From positions 1 to 64,000 of the forward strand of contig JBLNBZ010000044.1 of the NCBI GenBank assembly GCA_050260355.1: DNA of 64,000 bases, in the 5' to 3' direction. The position numbers and the translations under genes are program-made. The notes beneath the pieces are model-generated. The model was not told where the DNA came from, searched no databases, and saw nothing but the letters and a program-made list of their open reading frames with translations. The number at the start of each line of letters is the position of its first letter. The stretch's first letter is position 1. This document shows, in pieces, positions 9,582 through 18,088 of this stretch. The DNA comes from CADEFX01 sp050260355. Lineage in GTDB: Bacteria; Pseudomonadota; Alphaproteobacteria; Rhizobiales; Hyphomicrobiaceae.

Positions 9582-10429
9582 CTCCGAGCTTCGAGCCCAT
9601 CGTCGGGCGCTATCTGAACCTCGAGCTTTCGGGCCGGCCTCACCGCCTCTACGTCGAGGAGGCAGGACAGGGCATTCCGCTCGTCTGTCTGCATACCGCG
9701 GGCGCAGACGGCCGCCAGTTCCGGCACATCCTCAATGACGAGGCGATCACCCGCGATTTCCGCGTCATCGCCTTCGACATGCCGTGGCACGGCAAGTCGC
9801 TGCCGCCCGTGGGCTTTCAGACCGAGGAATACAAGCTCACGACCCGCGCCTACACCGAGATGGTCATCGATGTCTGCAACGCGTTGCGGCTCGAGCGCCC
9901 CGTGGTCATGGGCTGCTCCATCGGCGGCAGGCTGGTCCTCAATCTCGCCGCTGAGCACGCCCAACGCTTTCGGGCCCTAATCGGGCTGGAATCAGCGGCC
10001 TACCAGCAGCCTTGGTATGACACGGAGTGGCTGCATCGACCGGACGTGCATGGCGGCGAGGTGTGCGCGGCGCTGGTCTCCGGCATGATGGCGCCGCAGA
10101 GTCCTGCGGACAGCCGCCACGAAACGCTCTGGATGTACAAGAGCGGCGGGCCCGGCGTGTTCAAGGGCGATCTCTATTTCTATCGCGTCGACGGCGACCT
10201 GCGCGACAAGATCGAGCGCATTGATACGTCGGTGTGTCCGCTGTACCTGCTGACGGGAGAATACGATTTCTCCTGCACGCCGGAGGACACCCAACGCACG
10301 GCCGCCGGCATAAAGGGCGCCGAGGTCACCATCATGAAGGAGCTCGGGCACTTTCCGATGAGCGAGAACCCGGCGCAGTTCCGCCGCTACATCCTGCCCG
10401 TTCTCGAGAAGATCAAGGCGCTGCGGTAG
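9578..10429 (+). CDS. Alpha/beta-fold hydrolase
   Basis: A 283-residue alpha/beta hydrolase. The oxyanion region is CLHTAGADGRQFRH (~37-50), the nucleophile elbow is GCSIGG with Ser114, the acid is probably Asp in GEYDFSC (~229), and the base is His in ELGHFPMSENP (~258). The spacing is right for an active enzyme. The GTG start overlaps the preceding stop. The substrate is unknown; the family includes esterases, C-C bond hydrolases and dienelactone-type enzymes. The co-transcribed SCP2-like protein hints at a hydrophobic ester. Confidence 0.85.
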   Translation: MTPSFEPIVGRYLNLELSGRPHRLYVEEAGQGIPLVCLHTAGADGRQFRHILNDEAITRDFRVIAFDMPWHGKSLPPVGFQTEEYKLTTRAYTEMVIDVCNALRLERPVVMGCSIGGRLVLNLAAEHAQRFRALIGLESAAYQQPWYDTEWLHRPDVHGGEVCAALVSGMMAPQSPADSRHETLWMYKSGGPGVFKGDLYFYRVDGDLRDKIERIDTSVCPLYLLTGEYDFSCTPEDTQRTAAGIKGAEVTIMKELGHFPMSENPAQFRRYILPVLEKIKALR

Positions 10430-10449
10430 CACGCTGCGCGCGCTACCGC
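10423..10449. terminator. Hairpin between convergent genes, probable bidirectional terminator
   Basis: The perfect 8-bp inverted repeat GCGGTAGC (10423-10430) and GCTACCGC (10442-10449) sits in the 22-base gap between the hydrolase stop and the convergent SDR stop, and overlaps the hydrolase stop codon. No T-run follows on either strand, so termination efficiency is uncertain. Confidence 0.45.
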
Positions 10450-10451
10450 CG

Positions 10452-11201
10452 TCAGTGAAAGGTACGCCCCGAATCGATGACGACGGTCTGCCCCGTCATG
10501 GTGTCGGTACGGCACATCGTGACGACCTGATCGGCGACGTCGTCCTTGTCGGCAGGCTTCTTGAGCAGTGATCCGCTTGCGGCCCGCTCAATCTGCGACG
10601 CGGCGAGGTTGGCCGTCGCGCGCGTGCCTTCCAGAAGGCCGGGCGCCACGCAATTGACGAGCACGTCCGGCGCCAAGGCGACGGCCATGCACTTGGTGAG
10701 ATGGATCAGGCCTGCCTTCGAGACCGCATAAGCGATGGATGATCCCTGCGGTCCGAGGCCCGCGATGGAGGAGATGTTGACGATGCGGCCGCGTTTCTGC
10801 CGCCGCATGATCGGCGCCACGGCCTTGATGCAGTGCATGGGCCCGGTAAGATTCACATCGAGGATCTTCGACCACACCTCGAACGTCAGGCTGTCGAGGT
10901 CATCGAAAGGGATGGACTTGTTGTACGCCGCGTCGTTGATCAGGATGTCGATGCGGCCGAAACGGCCGACCACCGACTCCATCAGGCGCTGCACCTGCGC
11001 CGGGTCGGTGACATCGCAGCCGAAGGCCTCCGCTTTCACCCCACGGTTCTGGAGATCGCGTGCAACAGTTTCCGCCTCCTTCGCGCTCTGCGCATAGACG
11101 ACGGCGACGTTGGCGCCCGCCGATGCCAGCGCATGGCAGATGCGCTGCCCGAGCCCGCCATTACCGCCAGTCACCACCGCAACGGCATCTTTCAGGTTCA
11201 T
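10452..11201 (-). CDS. SDR-family oxidoreductase (FabG-like)
   Basis: A 249-residue classical short-chain dehydrogenase/reductase. It has the NAD(P)-binding TGGNGGLG motif (11-18), a variant structural motif INDAAYNK in place of NNAG, and the catalytic Ser-Tyr-Lys set in NISSIAGL...AYAVSKAG. It probably reduces or oxidises a keto/hydroxy acyl or small alcohol substrate. It is downstream of the ABC importer operon on the same strand with a 56-base gap, so it may be read through from it. The exact substrate is not predictable. Confidence 0.85.
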   Translation of the reverse strand: MNLKDAVAVVTGGNGGLGQRICHALASAGANVAVVYAQSAKEAETVARDLQNRGVKAEAFGCDVTDPAQVQRLMESVVGRFGRIDILINDAAYNKSIPFDDLDSLTFEVWSKILDVNLTGPMHCIKAVAPIMRRQKRGRIVNISSIAGLGPQGSSIAYAVSKAGLIHLTKCMAVALAPDVLVNCVAPGLLEGTRATANLAASQIERAASGSLLKKPADKDDVADQVVTMCRTDTMTGQTVVIDSGRTFH

Positions 11202-11257
11202 GATGGGCCCCCAATACGAGTGCGATTGCTCAGACTACTTCAATTGTGCCGGGCCAC

Positions 11258-12415
11258 CTAGGGCTCCAGCAGCACGCAGCGCTGCGGCTCGACGGTGAGG
11301 TAGGCCTCTTGTCCCTCGGCGAGCGGCTCCATGGCCGTTGAGCGCACGATGAGATCCTGCTCGCCGAGACTGACGAACGCCTGCGTGAAATCGCCCTGAA
11401 ATACGAGGCGCCGCACACGCGCAGGCCAGACATTGATCTCACCCTGCGGTCGCTGACTGGAAAGCCGCAGGTGCACCGTGCGCACGGAGAAACTCGGCTC
11501 CGCACCGATCGCGCGGCCGTCGGCTATGCCGTGCATGATCGCCCCCGAGGGCATCTCCAGCGCCACCAAGCCGTCGCGCGACAAGTCCGGGCGATACCGG
11601 CCTGCGACGAGGTTTGCAGAGCCCACGAAGTCGGCGACGAACGCGTTGCGCGGCCGGTTGTAGATCTCGTCCGGGGTGCCGACCTGCTCGATCATTCCAT
11701 TGCGCATCACAACGATGCGGTCCGACATCGCCAGCGCCTCCTCGAGGTCGTGCGTGACATACAGCGAGGTGACGCCGAGCCGATGCTGCAGCTCTCTCAG
11801 CTCGATACGCATGTCGGCGCGCAGCTTGGCGTCGAGGTTGGACAATGGCTCGTCGAACAGCAGCACCGAGGGCTGAAAGACAAAGGCACGGGCGAGCGCC
11901 ACGCGCTGCTGCTGGCCTCCGGACAGCGCGGAGGCACGCCGCTCCTCGAAAGGCCGCATCTGCACGAGGTCGAGCGCCTTGCGCACCATATCGGCGATCT
12001 CTGCGGAGCTCCGCTTCCTGACCCTCAGACCGTAGGCCACGTTATCGAACACGGTCATGTGCGGCCAGATGGCGTAGGACTGGAACACCATCGACAGGCC
12101 CCGCTTCTCAGCGGGCACATTGATGCGGCGCGTGGAGGAATAGACCGGCTCGCCGGCAATGCGGATCTCTCCAGCCGCAGGCTGCTCGAGGCCCGCGATC
12201 GCGCGCAGCATCGTCGTCTTGCCGCATCCGGACGGCCCGAGCAGCGTGAGCTGCTTGCCGGGCTCGATCGCGAAGCTGATGCCCCTTACCGCTGTGACAT
12301 CGCCGTATTGAACGACGACGTTCTCTGCTTCGATGTGACCGGCACTCTCGGCGGGCGTCTGGTTCGCTTTGCTTGTTGGCGATGCTGGCATGGATGCGTT
12401 CCCAACCGGCCTCAT
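11258..12415 (-). CDS. ABC importer ATP-binding protein (iron(III)/polyamine type)
   Basis: A 385-residue ATPase with Walker A GPSGCGKT (60-67), Q-loop VFQSYAIWPHMTV, signature LSGGQQQRVALARA (~166-179), Walker B VLLFDEP and a C-terminal TOBE-type domain. It belongs to the FbpC/PotA-like group that energises importers of Fe3+, thiamine, aminoethylphosphonate or similar ligands. Its start overlaps the permease stop by 4 bp, so expression is coupled. An internal start at the second Met (residue 9) is possible. Confidence 0.9.
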   Translation of the reverse strand: MRPVGNASMPASPTSKANQTPAESAGHIEAENVVVQYGDVTAVRGISFAIEPGKQLTLLGPSGCGKTTMLRAIAGLEQPAAGEIRIAGEPVYSSTRRINVPAEKRGLSMVFQSYAIWPHMTVFDNVAYGLRVRKRSSAEIADMVRKALDLVQMRPFEERRASALSGGQQQRVALARAFVFQPSVLLFDEPLSNLDAKLRADMRIELRELQHRLGVTSLYVTHDLEEALAMSDRIVVMRNGMIEQVGTPDEIYNRPRNAFVADFVGSANLVAGRYRPDLSRDGLVALEMPSGAIMHGIADGRAIGAEPSFSVRTVHLRLSSQRPQGEINVWPARVRRLVFQGDFTQAFVSLGEQDLIVRSTAMEPLAEGQEAYLTVEPQRCVLLEP

Positions 12416-14112
12416 TCGCTGCCGTAGCGAACGGCGCGCCGCGTGATGGCCAACAGAACGGCCAAGGCCAGGGCCACAACAAGCGTCTGAATGAGCGCCA
12501 TGGCCGCCGTCAGCTCCGAGCTGGTGGCGAACCAGGACTCCACGATGGCCGGCGTGATGACCTTCGAGTGTGGCCCCATCAGCAAGATCGAGGCGCCGAG
12601 CTCACGCACGCTCGCCACGAACAGCAGGAGCCACGCCGCCACGAGGCCGGGCCACAGCAGCGGCATGGTCACCGTCCGCAGGCGGTAGCCCCAGGACGCG
12701 CCGCACATTTGCGCGCACTCCTCGAGGCTCTTATCGACCTGCAGCATGACGCCGGAGATGGTGCGGATACCGAGCGGCATGAATACGGTCAGGTACGCGA
12801 TCAGCAGCAGCCACAATGTGCCGTAGATCGGAATCGGAAACACAATCCACGCCCACATCATGCCGAAAGCGAACACGAGGCGAGGCACCGACTGCGGCAG
12901 CATGGCGACATACTCGATGACGCCGCGCCCGGGTATGCGGGAGCGGTAGATGATCCACGACATGAGGCCCATCAGCACGATGCCGATCGTCGCCGTAGCG
13001 ACGCCCAGGATGAGACTGTTCGACAGGGCCGATTGCACGGCATTCATCGAAAAGGCCTGCCGGTAGTTGTCCAAGGTCCAGTTGGACGGTGCCGGAAAGG
13101 CGACGGCCAACCTCTGCAGCGACGCATAGACGAGCGTCAGAAGCGGCAGAAAGACGGAGATCAGCAGGTAAAAGATGCAGATGCTGAACAAAATCCAGCG
13201 CAGGCCGCCGACGCTCATGACACGGGGCCGAAACGCCTTGCCCGTGATGGTCACATAGCTGCCGCGCGTCACGATGCGGCGATAGAGCCAGAGCATCACG
13301 AACATCACGACGAACAAGGAGACGCCCATGGCTGCGGCGACGCCGATCTTCGGCGGATACTGATGCACGAGCTGATAAATCGCCGTCGTGATGACGTAAA
13401 AGCGATTGGGAAGCCCGAGGACGAGGGCAGCGGAGAACGAGCCCAGCATCTCCGCGAACACGAAGATCGCCGCGCCGAGCACACCGGGCAGCACGAGCGG
13501 CAGGGTGATCCTGAGCATCGTCCGCCAGCGGCTTGCGCCGAGGACTTGCGAGGCCTCCTCCAGCGAGGGGTCCATGGACTTCATCACGGCGCCGATCATG
13601 ACGAAGGCGACGGAGCCCTCGAACAGTGCCATGACGAACGCAATGCCGTAGGCGTTGTTGATGTCGATCAGATGCTCCGCTCCACCGAGAGCGCGCCAGA
13701 TCTGATTGATGAAGCCGCTCTCCGCCGATCCGAGCATGCTCCACGCGAGCGCACCGAGCAGCGGGGTCACGTAGTACGGGACCGCCATCAACTGCTCGAA
13801 CGTGGTGCGGACCGGCACGTTCGTCCGCGTCAGGATCCACGCCATGATGAATCCGATGACCAGCGCCATCACCGTCGCTGCAATCGACACGACGACGGTG
13901 TTGATGAGGATCTGCGGATACTCGAACAAGCCCGAGAAGTTGGAGAAGCCGTATTCCGCCGGCGGGCGCACATCCTGATCGCCGACGTTCAGCGACGCCT
14001 GGACGAGATAGAAAATCGGGTAGAGAACCAGCACACCGACGATGCCAGCGATCACGACGCTGGCAACAGTCGGCGCGGACACATTCAACCAGGCCCTGGA
14101 GCCGACGCGCAT
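12412..14112 (-). CDS. ABC importer permease, fused two-domain (FbpB/CysW-like)
   Basis: A 566-residue membrane protein with two six-helix permease halves joined in one chain, as in FbpB of iron(III) importers. Each half carries an EAA-type loop that docks on the ATPase: EEASQVLGASRWRTMLRITLPLVLPG in the first and EECAQMCGASWGYRLRTVTMPLLWPG in the second. Twelve or so hydrophobic segments are visible. It lies between the binding-protein gene (12-base gap) and the ATPase gene (overlap), forming one operon. Confidence 0.92.
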   Translation of the reverse strand: MRVGSRAWLNVSAPTVASVVIAGIVGVLVLYPIFYLVQASLNVGDQDVRPPAEYGFSNFSGLFEYPQILINTVVVSIAATVMALVIGFIMAWILTRTNVPVRTTFEQLMAVPYYVTPLLGALAWSMLGSAESGFINQIWRALGGAEHLIDINNAYGIAFVMALFEGSVAFVMIGAVMKSMDPSLEEASQVLGASRWRTMLRITLPLVLPGVLGAAIFVFAEMLGSFSAALVLGLPNRFYVITTAIYQLVHQYPPKIGVAAAMGVSLFVVMFVMLWLYRRIVTRGSYVTITGKAFRPRVMSVGGLRWILFSICIFYLLISVFLPLLTLVYASLQRLAVAFPAPSNWTLDNYRQAFSMNAVQSALSNSLILGVATATIGIVLMGLMSWIIYRSRIPGRGVIEYVAMLPQSVPRLVFAFGMMWAWIVFPIPIYGTLWLLLIAYLTVFMPLGIRTISGVMLQVDKSLEECAQMCGASWGYRLRTVTMPLLWPGLVAAWLLLFVASVRELGASILLMGPHSKVITPAIVESWFATSSELTAAMALIQTLVVALALAVLLAITRRAVRYGSE

Positions 14113-14124
14113 GCGCCGCGCTCC

Positions 14125-15225
14125 CTAGAGACCCAGCATGCCGTTCCACTCCTTCGTGAACTGGTCGCGCATCCTGCCATAATCGTCCCAATCGGCAGGG
14201 AAGAGCAGCTTGAAATCGGTGAGCCGCTTGCCCGTCGCCATCGGTGGAGCATCGGACCGCACCGAGCCGTAAACAAGGTTTCGATGCTCCTGCTGGTAGG
14301 CTTGTCCGCGCCTGGACATGGTCCAATCCAGGTAGAGCCTGGCGACGTTCGGGTGCGGCGCCTTGTCGACGACGCCGACGAGCAGCGGCGTGGCAGGCAA
14401 CCCGTCCGGCGGCAACACCATCTCGATCGCTGCCTTTTTGTCCTTGTAGAGCACATAGGCAGCGTACTCGGCCACGGCACAGACCTTGTCATCGCCCTTG
14501 GCGAGCCGGTCGAACAGCTGCACCCGCGAATCGAACGCGCGCGGACGCTGCTTGGCGAACTCCTTCCAGAAATCGAAGCCGTAGATCTTGCCCAGCGTGT
14601 ACCACTGCACGAACTGCATGCCGGATGACGAGATCTTGCAGCTTATGGCATTGCGCCATTTCGGGTCGTTGATGTCCTTCCAAGTCTTCGGAATGTCGCC
14701 GCCCGTCACCTTCTCGGTGTTGTAGGCGATGCCGGCGAAACCGACGCCGGTCCAGAAATAGTCGCCGGGCTTCTCGCTCTGGTATTCCTTCTTGTAGCTG
14801 TCGAGCTCCGGACCGATGTAATTCTCCCAGCCTGCTTTCTTGGCGAAGTCGACGGCCGGCGCGACGTCGGAAAGCTGCAGCACGTCGACGAGATATCGTC
14901 CGGCGGTGCGTTCAGAGACGATCTTGTTGTAGAGCGCGCCGGTTTGCGCGCGCACATAGCTGGTCTTGATCTTCGGAAAGTCCTTGCGGAAGCCGTCCAT
15001 GAAGGCGGCAGTGCCTGCCTCGTTCTCATGGCAGTAGAAGACGAGCTCGCCCTCCTGCTCGGCTTTGGCGACATCTGCATAGGTCAGGAAATCGTGCACC
15101 TTCGTCGGCGTCTTGCCGACCGTCTGTGCAATGGCAGGAGATGCCAAACGGCCCGCGGTAACCGCGGTTGCCAGAGCCGCCCCCGTCTTGAGCAGGGTCC
15201 GGCGCGACAGCTTGCTCTTGTGCAT
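14125..15225 (-). CDS. ABC importer periplasmic substrate-binding protein
   Basis: A 366-residue type 2 periplasmic binding protein. The N terminus carries a twin-arginine signal (SRRTLLKTGAAL) ending near SPAIAQ. The body shows the FbpA-like order, with EGELVFYCHENEAG, a hinge near GVGFAGIAYNTEKVTG and DWTMSRRGQAYQQEHRNLVYG. In the family this protein delivers Fe3+ or a small organic ligand to the permease; the ligand is not determined. The start at MHKSKLSRR is preferred because GGAGGAAACGCCA precedes the ATG; a longer frame upstream lacks such a site. Confidence 0.9.
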   Translation of the reverse strand: MHKSKLSRRTLLKTGAALATAVTAGRLASPAIAQTVGKTPTKVHDFLTYADVAKAEQEGELVFYCHENEAGTAAFMDGFRKDFPKIKTSYVRAQTGALYNKIVSERTAGRYLVDVLQLSDVAPAVDFAKKAGWENYIGPELDSYKKEYQSEKPGDYFWTGVGFAGIAYNTEKVTGGDIPKTWKDINDPKWRNAISCKISSSGMQFVQWYTLGKIYGFDFWKEFAKQRPRAFDSRVQLFDRLAKGDDKVCAVAEYAAYVLYKDKKAAIEMVLPPDGLPATPLLVGVVDKAPHPNVARLYLDWTMSRRGQAYQQEHRNLVYGSVRSDAPPMATGKRLTDFKLLFPADWDDYGRMRDQFTKEWNGMLGL

Positions 15226-15371
15226 TGGCGTTTCCTCCGGGGCACTCGTTTGTTCAGCTTTGGCCCTTGCGTACAAGGTACGCACCTGCCGAACGGCTCG
15301 TCAATGCGAACCATCCCCGGCAAGGGAGCTCGAGACGCATCGATCAAGCCAGTGGAAAGAGTCGAGCCCCG

Positions 15372-15863
15372 TCAGCGATAGGCTGCGTCGAGCTCGATGC
15401 GGCGTGCCAGCATGTGCTCCCAACGGTCGCCATTGGCGAGCAGGCGCTGCTTGTCGTAGACCAGCTCCTCCCGCGTCTCGACGCTGAACTCGACATTCGG
15501 TCCCTCGACGATCGCATCGACAGGGCAGGCTTCCTGGCACAAGCCGCAATAGATGCATTTGACCATATCGAGGTCGTAACGATCGGCGCGGCGCGTCCCG
15601 TCTTGGCGCGCGGGGCTCGCCTCGATCGTGATCGCCAGCGCAGGGCAGATTGCCTCGCAAAGCTTGCAGGCGATGCACCGCTCCTCGCCGTTCGGATATC
15701 GGCGAAGCGCATGCTCTCCGCGGAATCGCGGTGAGCGCGGATCGCCCTCGAAGGGATAGTTGAGCGTCGCCTTTGGCTTGAAAAAGTAGCGCAGGCTGAG
15801 TGCCGTCGCCGACACGAACTCAGCCAGAAAGTATGTGCGGAATATGTACTTCAGTGATCTCAT
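15372..15863 (-). CDS. nuoI: NADH-quinone oxidoreductase subunit I, stand-alone
   Basis: A 163-residue iron-sulfur protein matching the alphaproteobacterial NuoI pattern throughout, including RYFFKPKATLNYPFEGDP and PRFRGEHALRRYPNGEERC. Two intact 4Fe-4S motifs are present: CIACKLCEAICP (Cys 63, 66, 69, 73) and CIYCGLCQEACP (Cys 103, 106, 109, 113). NuoI carries clusters N6a and N6b in complex I. No other nuo gene is in the window, so this is either an extra copy or an isolated one. ATG at 15863 is chosen by family length; ATG at 15869 is equally usable. The sequence looks intact. Confidence 0.93.
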   Translation of the reverse strand: MRSLKYIFRTYFLAEFVSATALSLRYFFKPKATLNYPFEGDPRSPRFRGEHALRRYPNGEERCIACKLCEAICPALAITIEASPARQDGTRRADRYDLDMVKCIYCGLCQEACPVDAIVEGPNVEFSVETREELVYDKQRLLANGDRWEHMLARRIELDAAYR

Positions 15864-16176
15864 TCGCATGCGCACAAGCGCGCTACCCCGGTACGCCCCA
15901 ATTGAAAACGTGCTCAGCACCCCGGCGTTCCGCGCAATCGAGAAAACACGTCGGTGCCTTCATTCATTGGCCGTTCAGGGCGCGTGCTGTCTCCTGGAGA
16001 GAAGTCGGCGAGATCAGCAGGCGGCGCACAAAGCCGCCAAGCCAACATCCCGTACAGAGGACACGGCAGTCGGCGTGATGAGCGAAGTAAGTCGATTGAT
16101 CATCGCGACGGAACTTTGCTGATCGCACGTTGATCCGGGGATCAGGCCGGGAACTGGAGCTCAAGGAGAAGCGAGT
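15864..16176. other. Intergenic region, no gene seen
   Basis: About 310 bases between nuoI (minus strand) and the small secreted-peptide gene (plus strand). It must hold both divergent promoters. A GGAAC...GTT pair near 16110 looks like a stress-sigma (EcfG) promoter but the spacing is too short. No RNA gene or repeat was recognised. Confidence 0.4.
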
Positions 16177-16443
16177 ATGAGGAAGCTGTCACTTCTAGCA
16201 GCCCCGGCAGTGGCGTTGGCGATCGGCGTTCTCGCGGGATCGGCTCAGGCCGCCCCGGCAGGCAGTGCGCTCGGCGGATTGAAGTCCGATCCGGCTGCCG
16301 CGAGCCCGGTCGAGAAGACCCACTGGCGCCGCGGTTGCTTCTGGCATCGCGGTCATCTTCACTGTCGTGGGTACCACCACTACCATCGCGGCTGGTGGTG
16401 GGGACACCGGCACCATCGCTGGCACCACTGGCGGCGTTGGTAG
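16177..16443 (+). CDS. Small secreted His/Trp/Arg-rich protein
   Basis: An 88-residue protein. Residues 1-25 form a clear Sec signal peptide ending AQA. A Pro/Ala/Gly linker follows, and the last ~40 residues are extremely rich in His, Trp, Arg and Tyr, ending WRRW, with two Cys in the WRRGCFWHRGHLHCRGY region. Strong Shine-Dalgarno AAGGAG lies eight bases before the ATG. Similar short secreted His/Tyr/Trp-rich peptides occur in Rhizobiales, but none has an established role to my knowledge. The composition suggests binding of metals or the cell surface; this is inference. It has its own terminator, so it is probably a single-gene unit. Confidence 0.75.
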   Translation: MRKLSLLAAPAVALAIGVLAGSAQAAPAGSALGGLKSDPAAASPVEKTHWRRGCFWHRGHLHCRGYHHYHRGWWWGHRHHRWHHWRRW

Positions 16444-16450
16444 AGTCCCT

Positions 16451-16488
16451 GGGCCGTTCAGGTGGTGCCTGGACGGCCCCTCTTCCTT
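16451..16488 (+). terminator. Rho-independent terminator after the His/Trp-rich peptide gene
   Basis: A 12-bp stem pairs 16451-16462 (GGGCCGTTCAGG) with 16468-16479 (CCTGGACGGCCC), with one G-U pair and a five-base loop, followed by a pyrimidine-rich tail (CTCTTCCTT). It lies between convergent genes, eight bases after the peptide stop codon. Confidence 0.8.
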
Positions 16489-16492
16489 CGCT

Positions 16493-17935
16493 TCAGCGCA
16501 CCACACGTCCCGGACTCATGATGCCGAGCGGGTCGAGCGCCCGCTTCATCGCTCGCATGAGCTCGATCTCGAGGGGACACTTGTAGCGAAGGTTTTCCTC
16601 GAGCCGCAGCCGGCCGATGCCGTGCTCAGCGCTGATCGATCCCCCGAGCGCGACCACGATGTCGTGCACGATGCGATTGATGTTGGGCGTCTCCGCCGCA
16701 AAGCGCTCGTAGGTCCAGTCGAGCGGCCTGATCGGATTGTAGTGGAGGTTGCCGTCGCCCAGGTGACCGAAGCAGCAATGGCGCACCGTGGGATAGGCGG
16801 CTTCCAGAGCGGCATCCGCGCGCCGGATGAACTCGGCAATGCGCGATAGCGGCACAGATACATCGTGGGCGATGCTGCCACCCGCCGCCTTTTGAGCGTC
16901 CGGTAGATCCTCGCGCATGCGCCAGAGCCGTCTGGCCTGCTCCGATGAGCTGGCCACGACAGCGTCGCGCACGAGCCCTTTCTCCATGGCCGCTGCCAAC
17001 GCGGCGGAGAGCGTGTCGGCCAGGGAGCCGGCCGCACCTTGGCCGCTCAGCTCCATCAGCACGTACCAGGGATGCGGCTCCGGCATCGGATCGCTGTGTC
17101 CCGGCACGCCTGCGATCAGGTAGTCGATCATCGAGCGACGGATGAGCTCGAACGACGTGACCGATTCTCCCGCGACGGCCTTCATGTGCGCGAGCAGATC
17201 AACGCCCGCCGCAGGGCTGTCGACCGCAACCCAAGCCGACTGTGTCTCGGTGGGTTTGGGAAACAGCCTGAGCACCGCCGCGGTGATGATCCCGAGCGTG
17301 CCCTCAGCGCCGATGAAAAGCTGCTTCAGGTCATAGCCCGTGTTGTCCTTGCGCAGGCCGCGCAGACCATGCCACACGCGGCCGTCGGGCAGCACGACCT
17401 CGAGGCCCAGCACCAGGTTGCGCGTGTTGCCGTAGCGCAGGACCTGGATGCCGCCGGCGTTGGTCGAGATGTTGCCGCCGATCTGGCATGACCCTTCCGC
17501 CCCCAGGCTCAGGGGAAACAGCCGATTGGCGTCCGCGGCGGCGGACTGGATGTCTTTCAGCACGACGCCCGCCTCAACGGTCATCGTGTCGTTCAGGGGG
17601 TCGATCTCGCGGATCTGCCGCATGCGCGTGGTCGACACCACGACCTCGCTCATGTCGGCGCTCGGCTGGCCGGCGTACGTCATGCCGGTGTTGCCGCCCT
17701 GTGGCACCAGCGGCGTCCGCGTCTCGGCGCAGATCCTGACGATGGCGGCGACCTCGTCCGTGCTTTTTGGCCGCAGAACCAGGGGCGTTCGCCCGACCCA
17801 TGTGCCACGCCAGGGCAGCCCGTAGGGCGCCGTCTCGGCCGGATCATCGATATAGCCGCCGGGACCCACCGCAGCCTTCAGCTGGTCGAGGACAGCGGCA
17901 GGCACGGGTCTGGCGTCGCGTTCTGGACCGGGCAT
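16493..17935 (-). CDS. FAD-binding oxidase of the glycolate oxidase/D-lactate dehydrogenase (GlcD) type
   Basis: A 480-residue flavoenzyme of the VAO/PCMH family. The FAD-binding half includes PLVPQGGNTGMTYAGQPS and GNISTNAGG, and the C-terminal oxidase half ends with HLGDGNLHYNP, the conserved His motif, and SAEHGIGRLR. These enzymes oxidise 2-hydroxy acids such as D-lactate, D-2-hydroxyglutarate or glycolate, passing electrons to the respiratory chain. The frame is open far upstream, across the oppositely oriented crotonase gene; ATG at 17935 (MPGPERDA) is chosen because homology begins right after it. Confidence 0.9.
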   Translation of the reverse strand: MPGPERDARPVPAAVLDQLKAAVGPGGYIDDPAETAPYGLPWRGTWVGRTPLVLRPKSTDEVAAIVRICAETRTPLVPQGGNTGMTYAGQPSADMSEVVVSTTRMRQIREIDPLNDTMTVEAGVVLKDIQSAAADANRLFPLSLGAEGSCQIGGNISTNAGGIQVLRYGNTRNLVLGLEVVLPDGRVWHGLRGLRKDNTGYDLKQLFIGAEGTLGIITAAVLRLFPKPTETQSAWVAVDSPAAGVDLLAHMKAVAGESVTSFELIRRSMIDYLIAGVPGHSDPMPEPHPWYVLMELSGQGAAGSLADTLSAALAAAMEKGLVRDAVVASSSEQARRLWRMREDLPDAQKAAGGSIAHDVSVPLSRIAEFIRRADAALEAAYPTVRHCCFGHLGDGNLHYNPIRPLDWTYERFAAETPNINRIVHDIVVALGGSISAEHGIGRLRLEENLRYKCPLEIELMRAMKRALDPLGIMSPGRVVR

Positions 17936-18088
17936 TGTTCCAGGCTTTGCGGAGCTGATCGGGAGCCCGCACCTTATCAGCGAGCGCCGGGTCGGCAAGC
18001 CGGGCATCCGAAGATCACCCGCGCCCCTTGCACTCGGGTCCCTCCAATGCTCAATTCGCGGCGCCCTTGGCCAGCCCCAGAGTGCTTC

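Noticed and set aside
12373..14628. A 751-codon open frame on the plus strand, antisense to the iron-type ABC genes
   Set aside because: The encoded product is a low-complexity His/Arg/Asp-rich shadow of the GC-rich permease genes on the other strand, with no family resemblance.
16100..16135. EcfG-type stress promoter (GGAAC...GTT) before the His/Trp-rich peptide gene
   Set aside because: The distance between the two boxes is 14 bases instead of the usual 16-17.
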